Made by a program: the position numbers and the translations under genes
Shown: positions 7,437 to 14,588 of the stretch, piece after piece
How the letters are laid out: each line of letters opens with the position of its first letter
How positions within the stretch are numbered: the first letter of the stretch is position 1
From: a virus
Length of the DNA stretch: 20,632 nt
Reading direction: 5' to 3' (one strand)
IMG/VR virus record: IMGVR_UViG_3300027987_000378
Span: 1 to 20,632 of that record
The notes under the pieces: generated by a model
The model's input: the letters and a program-made list of their open reading frames with translations, nothing else
The model's database searches: none
Told to the model about the DNA's origin: nothing

Positions 7437-7515
7437 CCAATCCCCAACCCCCGCGGGGGCCCCTCGTGTCGTCAGGCGCTGGAGGGTGCCGTCGACGGGG
7501 GTTTTGGCGTTTTGC
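7437..7515 (+). promoter_or_regulatory. GC-rich palindromic gap between chaperone genes
   Basis: 79 bases with no clear coding signal. They contain three perfect palindromes (CCCCCGCGGGGG at 7448-7459, GGGGCCCC at 7456-7463, CCGTCGACGG at 7489-7498). A longer 8-bp inverted repeat, AACCCCCG at 7446-7453 with CGGGGGTT at 7496-7503, encloses about 42 bases. A T-rich stretch (TTTT, then TTTT) follows at 7502-7513, right before the next start. The layout could form an RNA structure that limits ribosome access or acts as a partial terminator. No strong Shine-Dalgarno sequence is seen for the ATG at 7516. The function is inferred only from base pairing. Confidence 0.38.
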
Positions 7516-8067
7516 ATGAAGCTCACCGACATCCAAGACTCACTGGCAAAGACGCCCCCCGGCACACTGTCGCTCCCTCCCGAAGTCTGGGCGACGACGT
7601 GGGACGAGCGCCCCACCGAGCCGGTCGTCGTTGGGCTGCGCCTGCTGTCTGAGTACGACCGACGGGAAGCACTGAAGCAGGCGCGGAGCAACGCGGCGAA
7701 GAGCGAGCGGCCAGAGGAATCCTTCGACGACGCGGCGGTGAGGCTACTGGTTGCTGTTGGAATCTGCGATCCAAACGACGCGACCGCGACATCCAGCCTC
7801 TTTCCCTACCCGCACGACCAGGTCTTCCTACTTCTGACAGAGTCAGGGGCCCGCTACATCTTCGACGCGATGCAGAAGCTCGAAGTGGAGATTTCCCCCC
7901 GCTTCCTCGAAGCCGACGCCGACGACATTGTAGAGTTGGTCGAGATGCTGGCGTCTGGCGGCGTCGAAGCGCTGGACGACCAAGACCGCGGAGCGGCTCT
8001 TCGCCACCTGCGCTACGTGTTCGACATTCTCGCCGAGGCCCAGACTGATGCTAGTTCAGTCGCCTGA
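7516..8067 (+). CDS. Second tail-chaperone-like protein
   Basis: 183 aa from ATG 7516 (MKLTDIQDSLAK). An in-frame GTG at 7486 would add 10 residues but has GGAG only one base away, so ATG is preferred. The protein is acidic and helical, with VVVGLRLLSEYDRREALKQA, AAVRLLVAVGICDPNDA and a distal EADADDIVELVEMLASGG. No family is recognised outright. Placement between the gpG-like gene and the tape measure suggests a second chaperone. Its KLTDIQ start and the order of a helix, a short acidic loop, a second helix and an E-x-S-P motif parallel the upstream gene, which hints at shared ancestry. The last 17 bases overlap the end of the opposite-strand gene tail to tail. Confidence 0.6.
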   Translation: MKLTDIQDSLAKTPPGTLSLPPEVWATTWDERPTEPVVVGLRLLSEYDRREALKQARSNAAKSERPEESFDDAAVRLLVAVGICDPNDATATSSLFPYPHDQVFLLLTESGARYIFDAMQKLEVEISPRFLEADADDIVELVEMLASGGVEALDDQDRGAALRHLRYVFDILAEAQTDASSVA

Positions 8068-8434
8068 CGTGGTCGGCTTCTAGGTAATCGTCGACTTCGA
8101 ACTCGGCGAACTTCTGTTCCGCGCGGGCCAGTTCTTCTTCCTCTTCTAGCTCAGGGTCTGGCAGGGCCAGGTGCCCGACGGCGTAGCCCTTGCGCAGCAG
8201 CCGCTGGCGCTCGGCCTCGTACTCGTCGCGCATCGCCTCCAGTTCGGAGCCAGGGCTACGCTGGGCCCGCATCCTGGCCCTGTCATCAGGCTCGTACAGG
8301 GCGCGCTGCACGGCGTTGGCGCGGGATGTAGCAGACTGTGCGGCCATCACCGCGTCGCGGAACTCGACGAGCCGCTGAACCGGCTCAGGTGGCAGTCCAA
8401 GAAGCGCTCGGCCGAGAAACTCTCGCAAACCCAT
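8051..8434 (-). CDS. Opposite-strand small acidic/helical protein, unknown function
   Basis: 127 aa read on the minus strand from ATG at 8434-8432 (MGLREFLGRALLGLPPEPVQ) to TAG at 8053-8051. An alternative ATG at 8452-8450 adds six residues. No family is recognised. The middle is a charged, probably coiled-coil helix (LEAMRDEYEAERQRLLRKG), and the C-terminal part is strongly acidic (ELEEEEELARAEQKFAEFEVDDY). Codons on this strand are strongly G/C-biased at position 3, while plus-strand frames across the same bases give Arg/Gln/Ser-rich sequence without a credible protein. It is the only gene on this strand. It converges on the chaperone gene and diverges from the tape measure. The ribosome binding site is weak (GGCGGG). 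Confidence 0.7.
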   Translation of the reverse strand: MGLREFLGRALLGLPPEPVQRLVEFRDAVMAAQSATSRANAVQRALYEPDDRARMRAQRSPGSELEAMRDEYEAERQRLLRKGYAVGHLALPDPELEEEEELARAEQKFAEFEVDDYLEADHVRRLN

Positions 8435-8450
8435 CCCGCCAACGTAGCAC

Positions 8451-10568
8451 ATGGCAGACCACATCAAGTTCACGATCGGCGCAGCGAAGGGTGCGTCGGT
8501 GGACCGCGTGTTCAGGGATATTCGACGCGACTCGCACCGGATCGGGTCGGAGCTCGGCAAGTACTTCAACCGCAGCGCCAAGGGCGTGAAGGGCTACCGG
8601 GACGAAGTTTCCAGGCTTTCTCGCGAGGTTCGCGCCGGTGTCAAGGCTGAAGAGGAGCTCGGTCGCGCGCGTCGCCGCCAGATGAGCGAGGCCGAGAAGG
8701 CGGCGCGTCGCGAGGCGGCTGCTCGGCAGTACGTCCACCGGCTGCGCATGCGCCAGATGCGGCAGGAGGATGCCGCGCTGCAGCGACAACAGCGGCAACA
8801 GGAACGCTCCGCCAGTCGCTTCGCGCGGATGACCTCGCATCGGGCCACGCGATTCTTCTGGCCCAACGCTCCACTAGGCTCGCTTGCCCGGCGCGCTGCC
8901 GGAGACATCGCGCGCGGCATTGGCGTCGACCTGAGCGGCGCGAGCGCCCTGCAGTCATCGGTGTCCAATCAGGCCGCGGCGACCAAGCTAAGCAACGCGG
9001 CGGTCATTGCCAACGACCCGCGAAACGCGCAACGCGTCGACCCGACCGCCATCGTCGGCGAGGCGCAAAACATCGGCGCCAAGTACAACTACGACCCCTC
9101 GCAAGTCATCGAGGGCCTGAATCAGTACACGAAGCGCACTGGCGACCTGGCCAGCGGGCGAGAGATGCTCACCGAGCTTTCCCGGATCGCCGCGGCAACC
9201 GGGTCGGAGATCGACCAGCTCTTCGGCACGGCCGGTGAGCTAGCGAATCAGCTGACGGACATTGCCCCAGACCAGCGATCGCGCTCCGTTATCCAGCTGC
9301 TCAAGTCATTCGCCGGCCAGGGCAAGCTTGGGGCCGTCGAGCTCGAGGACCTGTCTCGGTACGGCGCGCGTATCGCGGCGACGGCTGGGCTCTACGAGGG
9401 TGACCGGGCAACGAACATCACCAAGCTCGGCGCGCTGGCTCAGGCCTCCCGCGCATTCGGCGGTGCTGACACGCCAGCAATGGCCGCCACGTCGGTGGCT
9501 CGCTTGGCAACGACGTTCAAGACCAAGGCTCGTGCCCAAGCGTTCGAGAACATCACCGGCAAGTCGGTATTCGGCGAAGGCGGCAAGATCCGAGACCCCA
9601 TCGAGCTCATCAAGGAAGCCGTCGCGGCGACCAACGGTGACCCGCTCAAGTGGAACAAGATCTTCATGAACGTGATGGGCGAGCGCGCCGCCGGCGGCCT
9701 CGCCTCAAAGTACCGTGAAGCCTACTCCTCGGCGAGCGGCACCGAGGAGCAGAAGCAGGCGGCAGGCTTCGCTGGCATTGACAAGTTCATGGTCGAGATG
9801 GAATCGGCTGCACTGTCCGAGAAGCAGATCTCCGACAACATCGACAAGGTCTCGAAGACGTACGAGGCGCAGGTAAACGCGCTGAACGTGAAGTTTCAGC
9901 AGATCGCGACGCGCTTCCTCGACAAGCTGCTTCCAAAGCTAGAGCAGGCAGCGCCAGCCATCGAAGAGTTTGCAGAGAAGCTCTCCGACATCGCAATCTG
10001 GATCGTCGAGAACCCCAAGAAGGCGATCGCCGCTGGCATCGGGTTGTCGATCGCACGCGCTGGCATAGAGAGCGTCTTACGTGTTGGTCTCGAGAAAGCG
10101 ATGGGGTCGGCACTCATCGCCGAAGGCGCAGCGAAGGGACTCTCGATGGGGTTGGCAGCGGCGGGGCCAGCCGGTGTGATCGCTGCCGCAATAGCTGCAG
10201 CCATCGCTGCCCACGAACTAGGCAAAGCAGGCGCCACTTGGCTCCAAAAGAACGACCCGGCGATGAAGGGTCACAATCGCAGCTTCTCTGATTCCGAGAT
10301 CGAAAAGGACTGGGAGGACGCGAAGCTGCTGTTCAGCCGCGACAAGAACTTCTGGCAGAACCTGTCAGCGCACAACGTAAGCGAAGCGGGGCGCCCGGAA
10401 GGGTTCACCGTCAACGCAAAGAGCACTGGGATACAGCGCGGCAATGGGTCCGAGGCGCAGATGCATCGCCTCGAAGCAGCAATGCAGCGAGTCGACCGGC
10501 GCCTGTCCGGGACACTCAGTGTGCGGGTTGAGCAAACGGGCAAAGTCACTCAGCACGGCGACAACTGA
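8451..10568 (+). CDS. Tail tape measure protein
   Basis: 705 aa, the longest complete gene here and in the usual place between chaperones and gpN. The N-terminal 130 residues are basic and Arg/Gln/Glu-rich, likely coiled coil (VSRLSREVRAGVKAEEELGR). The middle is helical and contains tape-measure-like segments such as EMLTELSRIAAATGSEIDQL and a VSKTYEAQVNALNVKFQQIA helix near residue 465. Residues about 520-590 are hydrophobic and Ala/Gly-rich (AAAGPAGVIAAAIAAAIAAH), typical of the membrane-active part. A hydrophilic C-terminus follows. The protein sets tail length and is ejected at infection. ATG at 8451 has no visible Shine-Dalgarno sequence, and a stop two codons upstream excludes an earlier start. 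Confidence 0.93.
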   Translation: MADHIKFTIGAAKGASVDRVFRDIRRDSHRIGSELGKYFNRSAKGVKGYRDEVSRLSREVRAGVKAEEELGRARRRQMSEAEKAARREAAARQYVHRLRMRQMRQEDAALQRQQRQQERSASRFARMTSHRATRFFWPNAPLGSLARRAAGDIARGIGVDLSGASALQSSVSNQAAATKLSNAAVIANDPRNAQRVDPTAIVGEAQNIGAKYNYDPSQVIEGLNQYTKRTGDLASGREMLTELSRIAAATGSEIDQLFGTAGELANQLTDIAPDQRSRSVIQLLKSFAGQGKLGAVELEDLSRYGARIAATAGLYEGDRATNITKLGALAQASRAFGGADTPAMAATSVARLATTFKTKARAQAFENITGKSVFGEGGKIRDPIELIKEAVAATNGDPLKWNKIFMNVMGERAAGGLASKYREAYSSASGTEEQKQAAGFAGIDKFMVEMESAALSEKQISDNIDKVSKTYEAQVNALNVKFQQIATRFLDKLLPKLEQAAPAIEEFAEKLSDIAIWIVENPKKAIAAGIGLSIARAGIESVLRVGLEKAMGSALIAEGAAKGLSMGLAAAGPAGVIAAAIAAAIAAHELGKAGATWLQKNDPAMKGHNRSFSDSEIEKDWEDAKLLFSRDKNFWQNLSAHNVSEAGRPEGFTVNAKSTGIQRGNGSEAQMHRLEAAMQRVDRRLSGTLSVRVEQTGKVTQHGDN

Positions 10569-11512
10569 TGCCCGACGTCATCTCGAAACTGGAGCGCTGC
10601 ACGTTCGAGGGCTGGCGGATCCCCATCGTCGACATGGAGATCCGCTCCACGCGACGCCGAACGATTCACGAGTACCTGTGGATCGCTGGCGGCAAGCGCG
10701 AGGACCACGGGCGCGGCATCTACACGTTCCAGGTGTCGACGACATTCCAGGCGGACCCGCGCTTCTCTCCACCGCTGTTCCCTGACACGATGAACGCCCT
10801 TCGCGGGCACTACAACTCAGGGACAGTGGGGACGCTCGTCGTTCCCCACATCGGCCCAGTCAAGTGCACGATCCAAGACTGGGGCGGTCACCTGTCGGGG
10901 TCGATGCTCTCCGGATGCACTGCGACGCTCACGTTCGAGGAGGATTCGACCAATCGGTTCTTGCCTCAAGGCGTTCAGGTCAACGCAGCCTCGTTTGGCA
11001 CGGCGCTGTCGGCGTTCAAACTGCAGGTCGCAGAGGCACTGCCAGTCACAGAGCCAGATCCCAACGCCCCGCTCGAGCTCGTACCCGACGCGGAGAGCAA
11101 CGCCCGAGACCTGTTCGACCAAATCGGCGACGTTGCCGATCAGATCCTCGCATTCCGCGACCAGGCCGAACTGAACGGCGAACTCATCGCCAGCAAGGTC
11201 GACTTCCTCCGGCGGCTGATGGGTGACGCGAGCGACATGCTCGCATGGCTTGACGACCCCATGAACTGGGAGACGCTCTACGCGCTGCGCGACCTGCAAG
11301 CAGCCGCAATCGACGTTTCCGAGCGACCCACCGACAACCTCGTGAAGCCGAAGCACTTCGTCGTCGACCGACAGATGTCGATCATGCAGGTCTCGACGCG
11401 CATCTTCGGCACCACCGAGCGGGCGCGCGACATCATGGGCCTGAACGACATCCCCGACGCGATGCGAATACCAGCCGGGAAGCGTCTCATCTACCTGCCG
11501 GATGCAGCATGA
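10568..11512 (+). CDS. Mu gpN-like (DNA circularisation N domain) baseplate protein with C-terminal LysM-like domain
   Basis: 314 aa, start in a TGATG overlap with the tape measure. Residues about 13-126 match the DNA_circ_N/gpN layout: FEGWRIPIVDMEIRSTRRR, then HEYLW, HGRGIYTFQVSTTFQ, GTVGTLVVPHIGPVKCTI and closing TLTFEEDS. A helical linker follows. Residues about 261-312 (KHFVVDRQMSIMQVSTRIFG, then ARDIMGLNDI and PAGKRLIYLP) look like a LysM fold, with the D-x-x-x-x-Φ-S-x-x-x-G and final P-x-G-x-x-L-x-Φ-P pattern. The Mu gpN proteins are longer (about 490 aa), so this one is a shorter version that ends in LysM. Inferred role: part of the tail tip that joins the tube to the hub, with LysM perhaps anchoring neighbours, as in T4 gp53. 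Confidence 0.8.
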   Translation: MPDVISKLERCTFEGWRIPIVDMEIRSTRRRTIHEYLWIAGGKREDHGRGIYTFQVSTTFQADPRFSPPLFPDTMNALRGHYNSGTVGTLVVPHIGPVKCTIQDWGGHLSGSMLSGCTATLTFEEDSTNRFLPQGVQVNAASFGTALSAFKLQVAEALPVTEPDPNAPLELVPDAESNARDLFDQIGDVADQILAFRDQAELNGELIASKVDFLRRLMGDASDMLAWLDDPMNWETLYALRDLQAAAIDVSERPTDNLVKPKHFVVDRQMSIMQVSTRIFGTTERARDIMGLNDIPDAMRIPAGKRLIYLPDAA

Positions 11513-12984
11513 ACGAGGACGTCACGATCAAACTCGCAGGGCAAATCGCCTTCCGGGTGACCGAGTACGAGTTGACGTTTGGCATCTTCGAGCAGCCAAA
11601 CACGTTCGAGTGCGTCATTGGGCGCGACTACGAGTTCCGTCGGCTCGCCGCAGCGTTCCCGCCCAAGACTCCCTACCAGGTGTTCGTCGGTGATGCGCTG
11701 TATCAAACAGGTCTAATCGACGGCTACACCAGACAGGGCTCCGGGAAGACGGAAATCAAGCTGCACGGGCGCGGCATTCTCGGGCGACTCGCCGATGACG
11801 AGGTGCAGGTAGAGCACAGCTTTCGGTCGCCGACCTATGCGAAGCTCGTGCACGAGGTGCTCGAAAGGAGCGGCACCTACAAGCTCATGGAGCGGTTTGG
11901 GATCCCAACCGCCGACGCACTTGTCACTTCCAACGAAGCAAACCGGGCGCTGATGACCGGCAAGAAGGCGGGCAAGCGCAAGAAGAACGCTCCAGAAGTC
12001 GTCGAGGTCATCCAAGAGGCGGTTGGCGGCACGGAGGGGGCAGGCACCAAGCGTCTCTACCAGTACGTACGCGCCGAAGTCGGAACGAAGTGGTGGAGCT
12101 TCCTCACTGAGCAGTTGCGCCGCGCCGGGTTCTTTCTTTGGGAAGCAGTCGACGGCAAGATCGTTCTATCGACACCGAACACGGAGCAGATTCCGATCGG
12201 GAGACTCGTTCGCACCCGAGACGAGAACAACATTCTCGACGACTCGTTCTCGAACGATACGCGCGGGCGACACTCCGAGTGCACGATCTATGGCCGCGAC
12301 AGCAACGGCAAGGACGGCACTTCAAAGCTGGAAGCCAAGTTCGTCGACGACGAGATGGTCGCGTTCCTCAACCCGAATCCCAGCGACCGCGCCGACGGCG
12401 GCGTCATCAAGCTTGCGCTGACGAAGCGGGACTCGGAGGTCAAGTCAAAGGAGCAGGCAGAGGCGCTGGCAAGGCGCGAGATTGCCGAGGAGCGTCGTGC
12501 TGGCTGGCAGCTCACATACACGATCCAGGGGCACGGCATCGACGGGATCGGAACTAGTGAGAAGGCGCGCCCAGCGCCTGACAGCATCGTCGAAGTGTAT
12601 GACGACTACCTCGGCATCTACGGGCAGATGTTGATCGAGAGCGGGAAGCTCAAGGGCGAGAGCGGCAACACCATGACGACGCTGAATCTGCTCCGCCTCG
12701 AAGACTGCTTCTTTCTACTGCCGACGTACAAGGAACCGAAGCTGCAGAAGAAGGGCCCGAACTCCGACCCGATCGACACGCGTGTTCACATTCCGCGGAT
12801 TGCTGCGTTCAACTCGAACCTGCTCCCCGAGTACACGACGAGCGGGTACAGTTACCCCGACCCGTTTGAAGAACTCGCACCGAACCCAGATGCTGGATCG
12901 GCAGCGCCTGGAACAGCATCTGTCGAGCCAGTTGGCTCATGGGTGTCGATTGACGGTGAACCAGATCCCTTTCGCGTGAAGTGA
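11509..12984 (+). CDS. Baseplate hub protein, Mu gpP-like (gp44 family)
   Basis: 491 aa, starting in an ATGA overlap. The first 110 residues have the gpP hub layout: VTIKLAGQIAFRVTEYELTF, a strand with FECVIG, then PYQVFVGDALYQTGLIDGY and IKLHGRG with the usual LxLxGRD-like turn. A central part (about 170-400) contains WSFLTEQLRRAGFFLWEAVDG, a DDSFSNDTRGRHSECTIYGR strand, and RREIAEERRAGWQLTYTIQG, as in gpP/gpD hub proteins. The C-terminal 90 residues are Pro/Ser-rich and likely flexible. The protein trimerises at the centre of the baseplate and holds the spike encoded next. Between about 140 and 180 there is an extra charged loop (KKAGKRKKNAPEVVEVIQ). Confidence 0.86.
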   Translation: MNEDVTIKLAGQIAFRVTEYELTFGIFEQPNTFECVIGRDYEFRRLAAAFPPKTPYQVFVGDALYQTGLIDGYTRQGSGKTEIKLHGRGILGRLADDEVQVEHSFRSPTYAKLVHEVLERSGTYKLMERFGIPTADALVTSNEANRALMTGKKAGKRKKNAPEVVEVIQEAVGGTEGAGTKRLYQYVRAEVGTKWWSFLTEQLRRAGFFLWEAVDGKIVLSTPNTEQIPIGRLVRTRDENNILDDSFSNDTRGRHSECTIYGRDSNGKDGTSKLEAKFVDDEMVAFLNPNPSDRADGGVIKLALTKRDSEVKSKEQAEALARREIAEERRAGWQLTYTIQGHGIDGIGTSEKARPAPDSIVEVYDDYLGIYGQMLIESGKLKGESGNTMTTLNLLRLEDCFFLLPTYKEPKLQKKGPNSDPIDTRVHIPRIAAFNSNLLPEYTTSGYSYPDPFEELAPNPDAGSAAPGTASVEPVGSWVSIDGEPDPFRVK

Positions 12985-12991
12985 ATACACG

Positions 12992-13768
12992 ATGCGATCG
13001 CGTGGATTGATTTGGGACATCTCTGGTGTCACGTTCTCTGACCGAGATGAAGACGGGCACCCAATCGTCCAGGCGGATGCCTACGGAGACACGGGCGGCG
13101 CGCCGTTCTACTTGCAGCACCAGTACGGGCTCTACACACGCCCGCACGACCCGACCGAGTCAGGGATGTGCACGTTGCTCGTCGCCAAAGACGGATCGAC
13201 GCGCATCGGAAAGCTTGGCTACGACCCGCGATTCCTCGACAACATCCCGCTCCCCCCCAAGGGCAGCTCAATGCAGTACGCTGCGTTTGACGATGGGGGC
13301 ACATGGAAAGCAGCGTTCCTCTACCTCGACGGCGACGACGGGTCGCTTCAGTACTATCGCCCAACGGGCGACACCGCGATCGCGATCTCGGTTGGACTCG
13401 ATGGCGCCGGGGAGCCGACGATCAGTCTTCGCCACTCGGATGGGTCGTTCGTCGAGCTGTTCGACGGCAAGATCGTGCTCAAAGCCCCGGGCGGGGGCGT
13501 TTACGTTGAGGTTTCCGACACCGGCATCGTCCTAAAGGGCGCCGTGACGATGACGGGGGGCTTCTCACCGCCGGGCGGCGTGCCGCTGTCGAAGGCGGTT
13601 GAGAACACCTCGGCACTCACTGCGATATCCGCAGCATTGACGGCGTTGGGGGCGTTTGCTCAGAACCCAACACAAGGCGCTGCTGCTGTGGCCCCGTGCG
13701 CCGCAGCAACGGCCGCAATAACGCTGGCTCTTACCACGCTGGCAACCACAACCACGCGAGGCTCATGA
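12992..13768 (+). CDS. Baseplate spike protein, Mu gp45-like (gpV)
   Basis: 258 aa. The N-terminal half looks like the OB-fold and collar of gp45-type spikes, with a conserved-looking GLYTRPHDP segment near residue 47. Residues about 140-185 form short beta strands in an alternating pattern (ISLRHSDGSFVELFDGKIVL, then KAPGGGVYVEVSDTGIVL), the shape expected for a trimeric beta-helix spike shaft. The C-terminal 60 residues are Ala/Thr-rich and hydrophobic. No His-x-His iron-binding tip motif is visible. The spike pierces the outer membrane. Context is strong: hub gene upstream, wedge genes downstream. The start has no strong Shine-Dalgarno sequence, and the stop forms an ATGA overlap with the next gene. 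Confidence 0.8.
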   Translation: MRSRGLIWDISGVTFSDRDEDGHPIVQADAYGDTGGAPFYLQHQYGLYTRPHDPTESGMCTLLVAKDGSTRIGKLGYDPRFLDNIPLPPKGSSMQYAAFDDGGTWKAAFLYLDGDDGSLQYYRPTGDTAIAISVGLDGAGEPTISLRHSDGSFVELFDGKIVLKAPGGGVYVEVSDTGIVLKGAVTMTGGFSPPGGVPLSKAVENTSALTAISAALTALGAFAQNPTQGAAAVAPCAAATAAITLALTTLATTTTRGS

Positions 13769-14130
13769 TGGCAAGCCGCTGCGCATTCGCACCTGCTGGG
13801 TTCCAGTCATTCGGAATCGACATCCACATTCCAGGGCTACCAACGCCGCCACGTGTGAGCGTTCCGCGGGTGTTCGGAACGATTGGCGGAAACCTGCCAA
13901 TGCCGACAGCATCGATCCCCGCCGCTTCTCTTGGCGACATCCTGCCGCACATTCCGAGCATCCCGACGCCGCCCGCTGTCTCCACGCCACGCGTGCTGCT
14001 CACACCGTCGGGGCCGCTACTGATTGACCTGCTCAACATCGCTGGCGCGCTGCTTGAAGACCTCGTTCCGCACCTGCCGAGCTTCCCAAAGTTGCCCCGC
14101 GCGTCTGCAGTGCGCTGCTTCCTAGACTGA
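13765..14130 (+). CDS. Proline-rich protein of three 41-residue repeats, unknown function
   Basis: 121 aa from ATG 13765 (ATGATG overlapping the spike stop); an ATG at 13768 would shorten it by one residue. No family is recognised. The sequence is built from three similar units, with His at 21, 62 and 103, Ser at 32, 73 and 114, and Arg at 35, 76 and 117, so the period is exactly 41 residues. Each unit carries H-I/L-P-x-x-P-x-x-P and then R-V/C-F/L; the first two also share P-T-P-P. Units 2 and 3 share LxDΦxPHΦPSΦP. The gene lies between the spike (gp45-like) and the wedge gp46-like gene. A structural part of the spike or central baseplate is possible but unproven. Confidence 0.78.
   Translation: MMASRCAFAPAGFQSFGIDIHIPGLPTPPRVSVPRVFGTIGGNLPMPTASIPAASLGDILPHIPSIPTPPAVSTPRVLLTPSGPLLIDLLNIAGALLEDLVPHLPSFPKLPRASAVRCFLD
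13804..14127 (+). repeat. Three tandem 123-base coding repeats
   Basis: The repeat units correspond to residues about 14-54, 55-95 and 96-121 of the proline-rich protein, the third lacking its last part. The period is 123 bases (codons for His at 13825, 13948 and 14071). Units 1 and 2 still match well at the DNA level around CACATTCC and ACGCCGCC, so they probably arose by duplication inside the gene. Unit 3 has diverged more. Confidence 0.75.
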
Positions 14131-14132
14131 CC

Positions 14133-14585
14133 ATGCCAGTCCTGCAACCAGGCTTCGGCCTCGACGCGTTTGGGCAACCCCAGCTCGGTTTGCCCGCTGC
14201 GCCACTTCCGCCACGCGTGCGACTCGAGCCAATCGAGGCTCGCGAGCTGGACCCAGGTTCCAAAACGTTCGTGGTCAACGAGGTTGGTCAATACGTCGGC
14301 ACCACTGGGCTCATGCAGTGGGTCACGATGCAGCTGACGCTCATCCGTGGCTCCATCGCCAGCGCCCCCGACCTGGGCAACCCGTCGCATGACTACCCGT
14401 CGCTCGCTGGTGATCACGCCGAGAAGGTGCGTACGCGGATCTTGCAGCGACTCAACACCCGGGTCGCCAAGCGGGAGCTCAAGATCCACCAGCTCGTCGT
14501 CGAGGTGAAGGGCAACGCGACGCTGATTGGACTCGACGTCACCGACCTGACCACCGGCAAACGAACGGGCCTGCAGAGCTACTGA
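14133..14585 (+). CDS. Baseplate wedge protein, Mu gp46-like (GPW/gp25 family)
   Basis: 150 aa. The C-terminal two thirds match the gp25-like pattern: FVVNEVGQYVGTTGLMQWVT, a helix EKVRTRILQRLNTRVAKREL, and then strands KIHQLVVEVKGNATLIGLDV with a final DLTTGKRTG turn. In gp25/gpW proteins the E-P-R and IL/RV positions near this helix are typical. The first 40 residues are Pro-rich and look like the neighbouring proline-rich gene (PGFGLDAFGQPQLGLPAAP). The protein joins the baseplate wedge to the sheath and starts sheath polymerisation. ATG follows the previous stop by two bases. The next gene encodes gp47-like baseplate protein J, the usual partner. Confidence 0.86.
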   Translation: MPVLQPGFGLDAFGQPQLGLPAAPLPPRVRLEPIEARELDPGSKTFVVNEVGQYVGTTGLMQWVTMQLTLIRGSIASAPDLGNPSHDYPSLAGDHAEKVRTRILQRLNTRVAKRELKIHQLVVEVKGNATLIGLDVTDLTTGKRTGLQSY

Positions 14586-14588
14586 CCC

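Noticed and set aside
8435-8475. Minus-strand promoter for the antisense gene (TTGATG, 15-base spacer, TACGTT)
   Set aside because: The spacer is short and the -10 match is poor. Such matches occur by chance, and the host sigma-factor preference is unknown.
8171-8650. Plus-strand open frame of 159 codons over the antisense gene and tape-measure start
   Set aside because: Composition (Gln, Arg, Gly, His) is that of a shadow, and it overlaps the tape-measure N-terminus in another frame. The minus-strand frame has the coding bias.
13825-14100. The triple repeat protein as a PAAR spike-tip protein
   Set aside because: The position beside the spike is suitable, but no Pro-Ala-Ala-Arg motif or metal-binding His/Cys arrangement typical of the tip is present. 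Kept as unknown.
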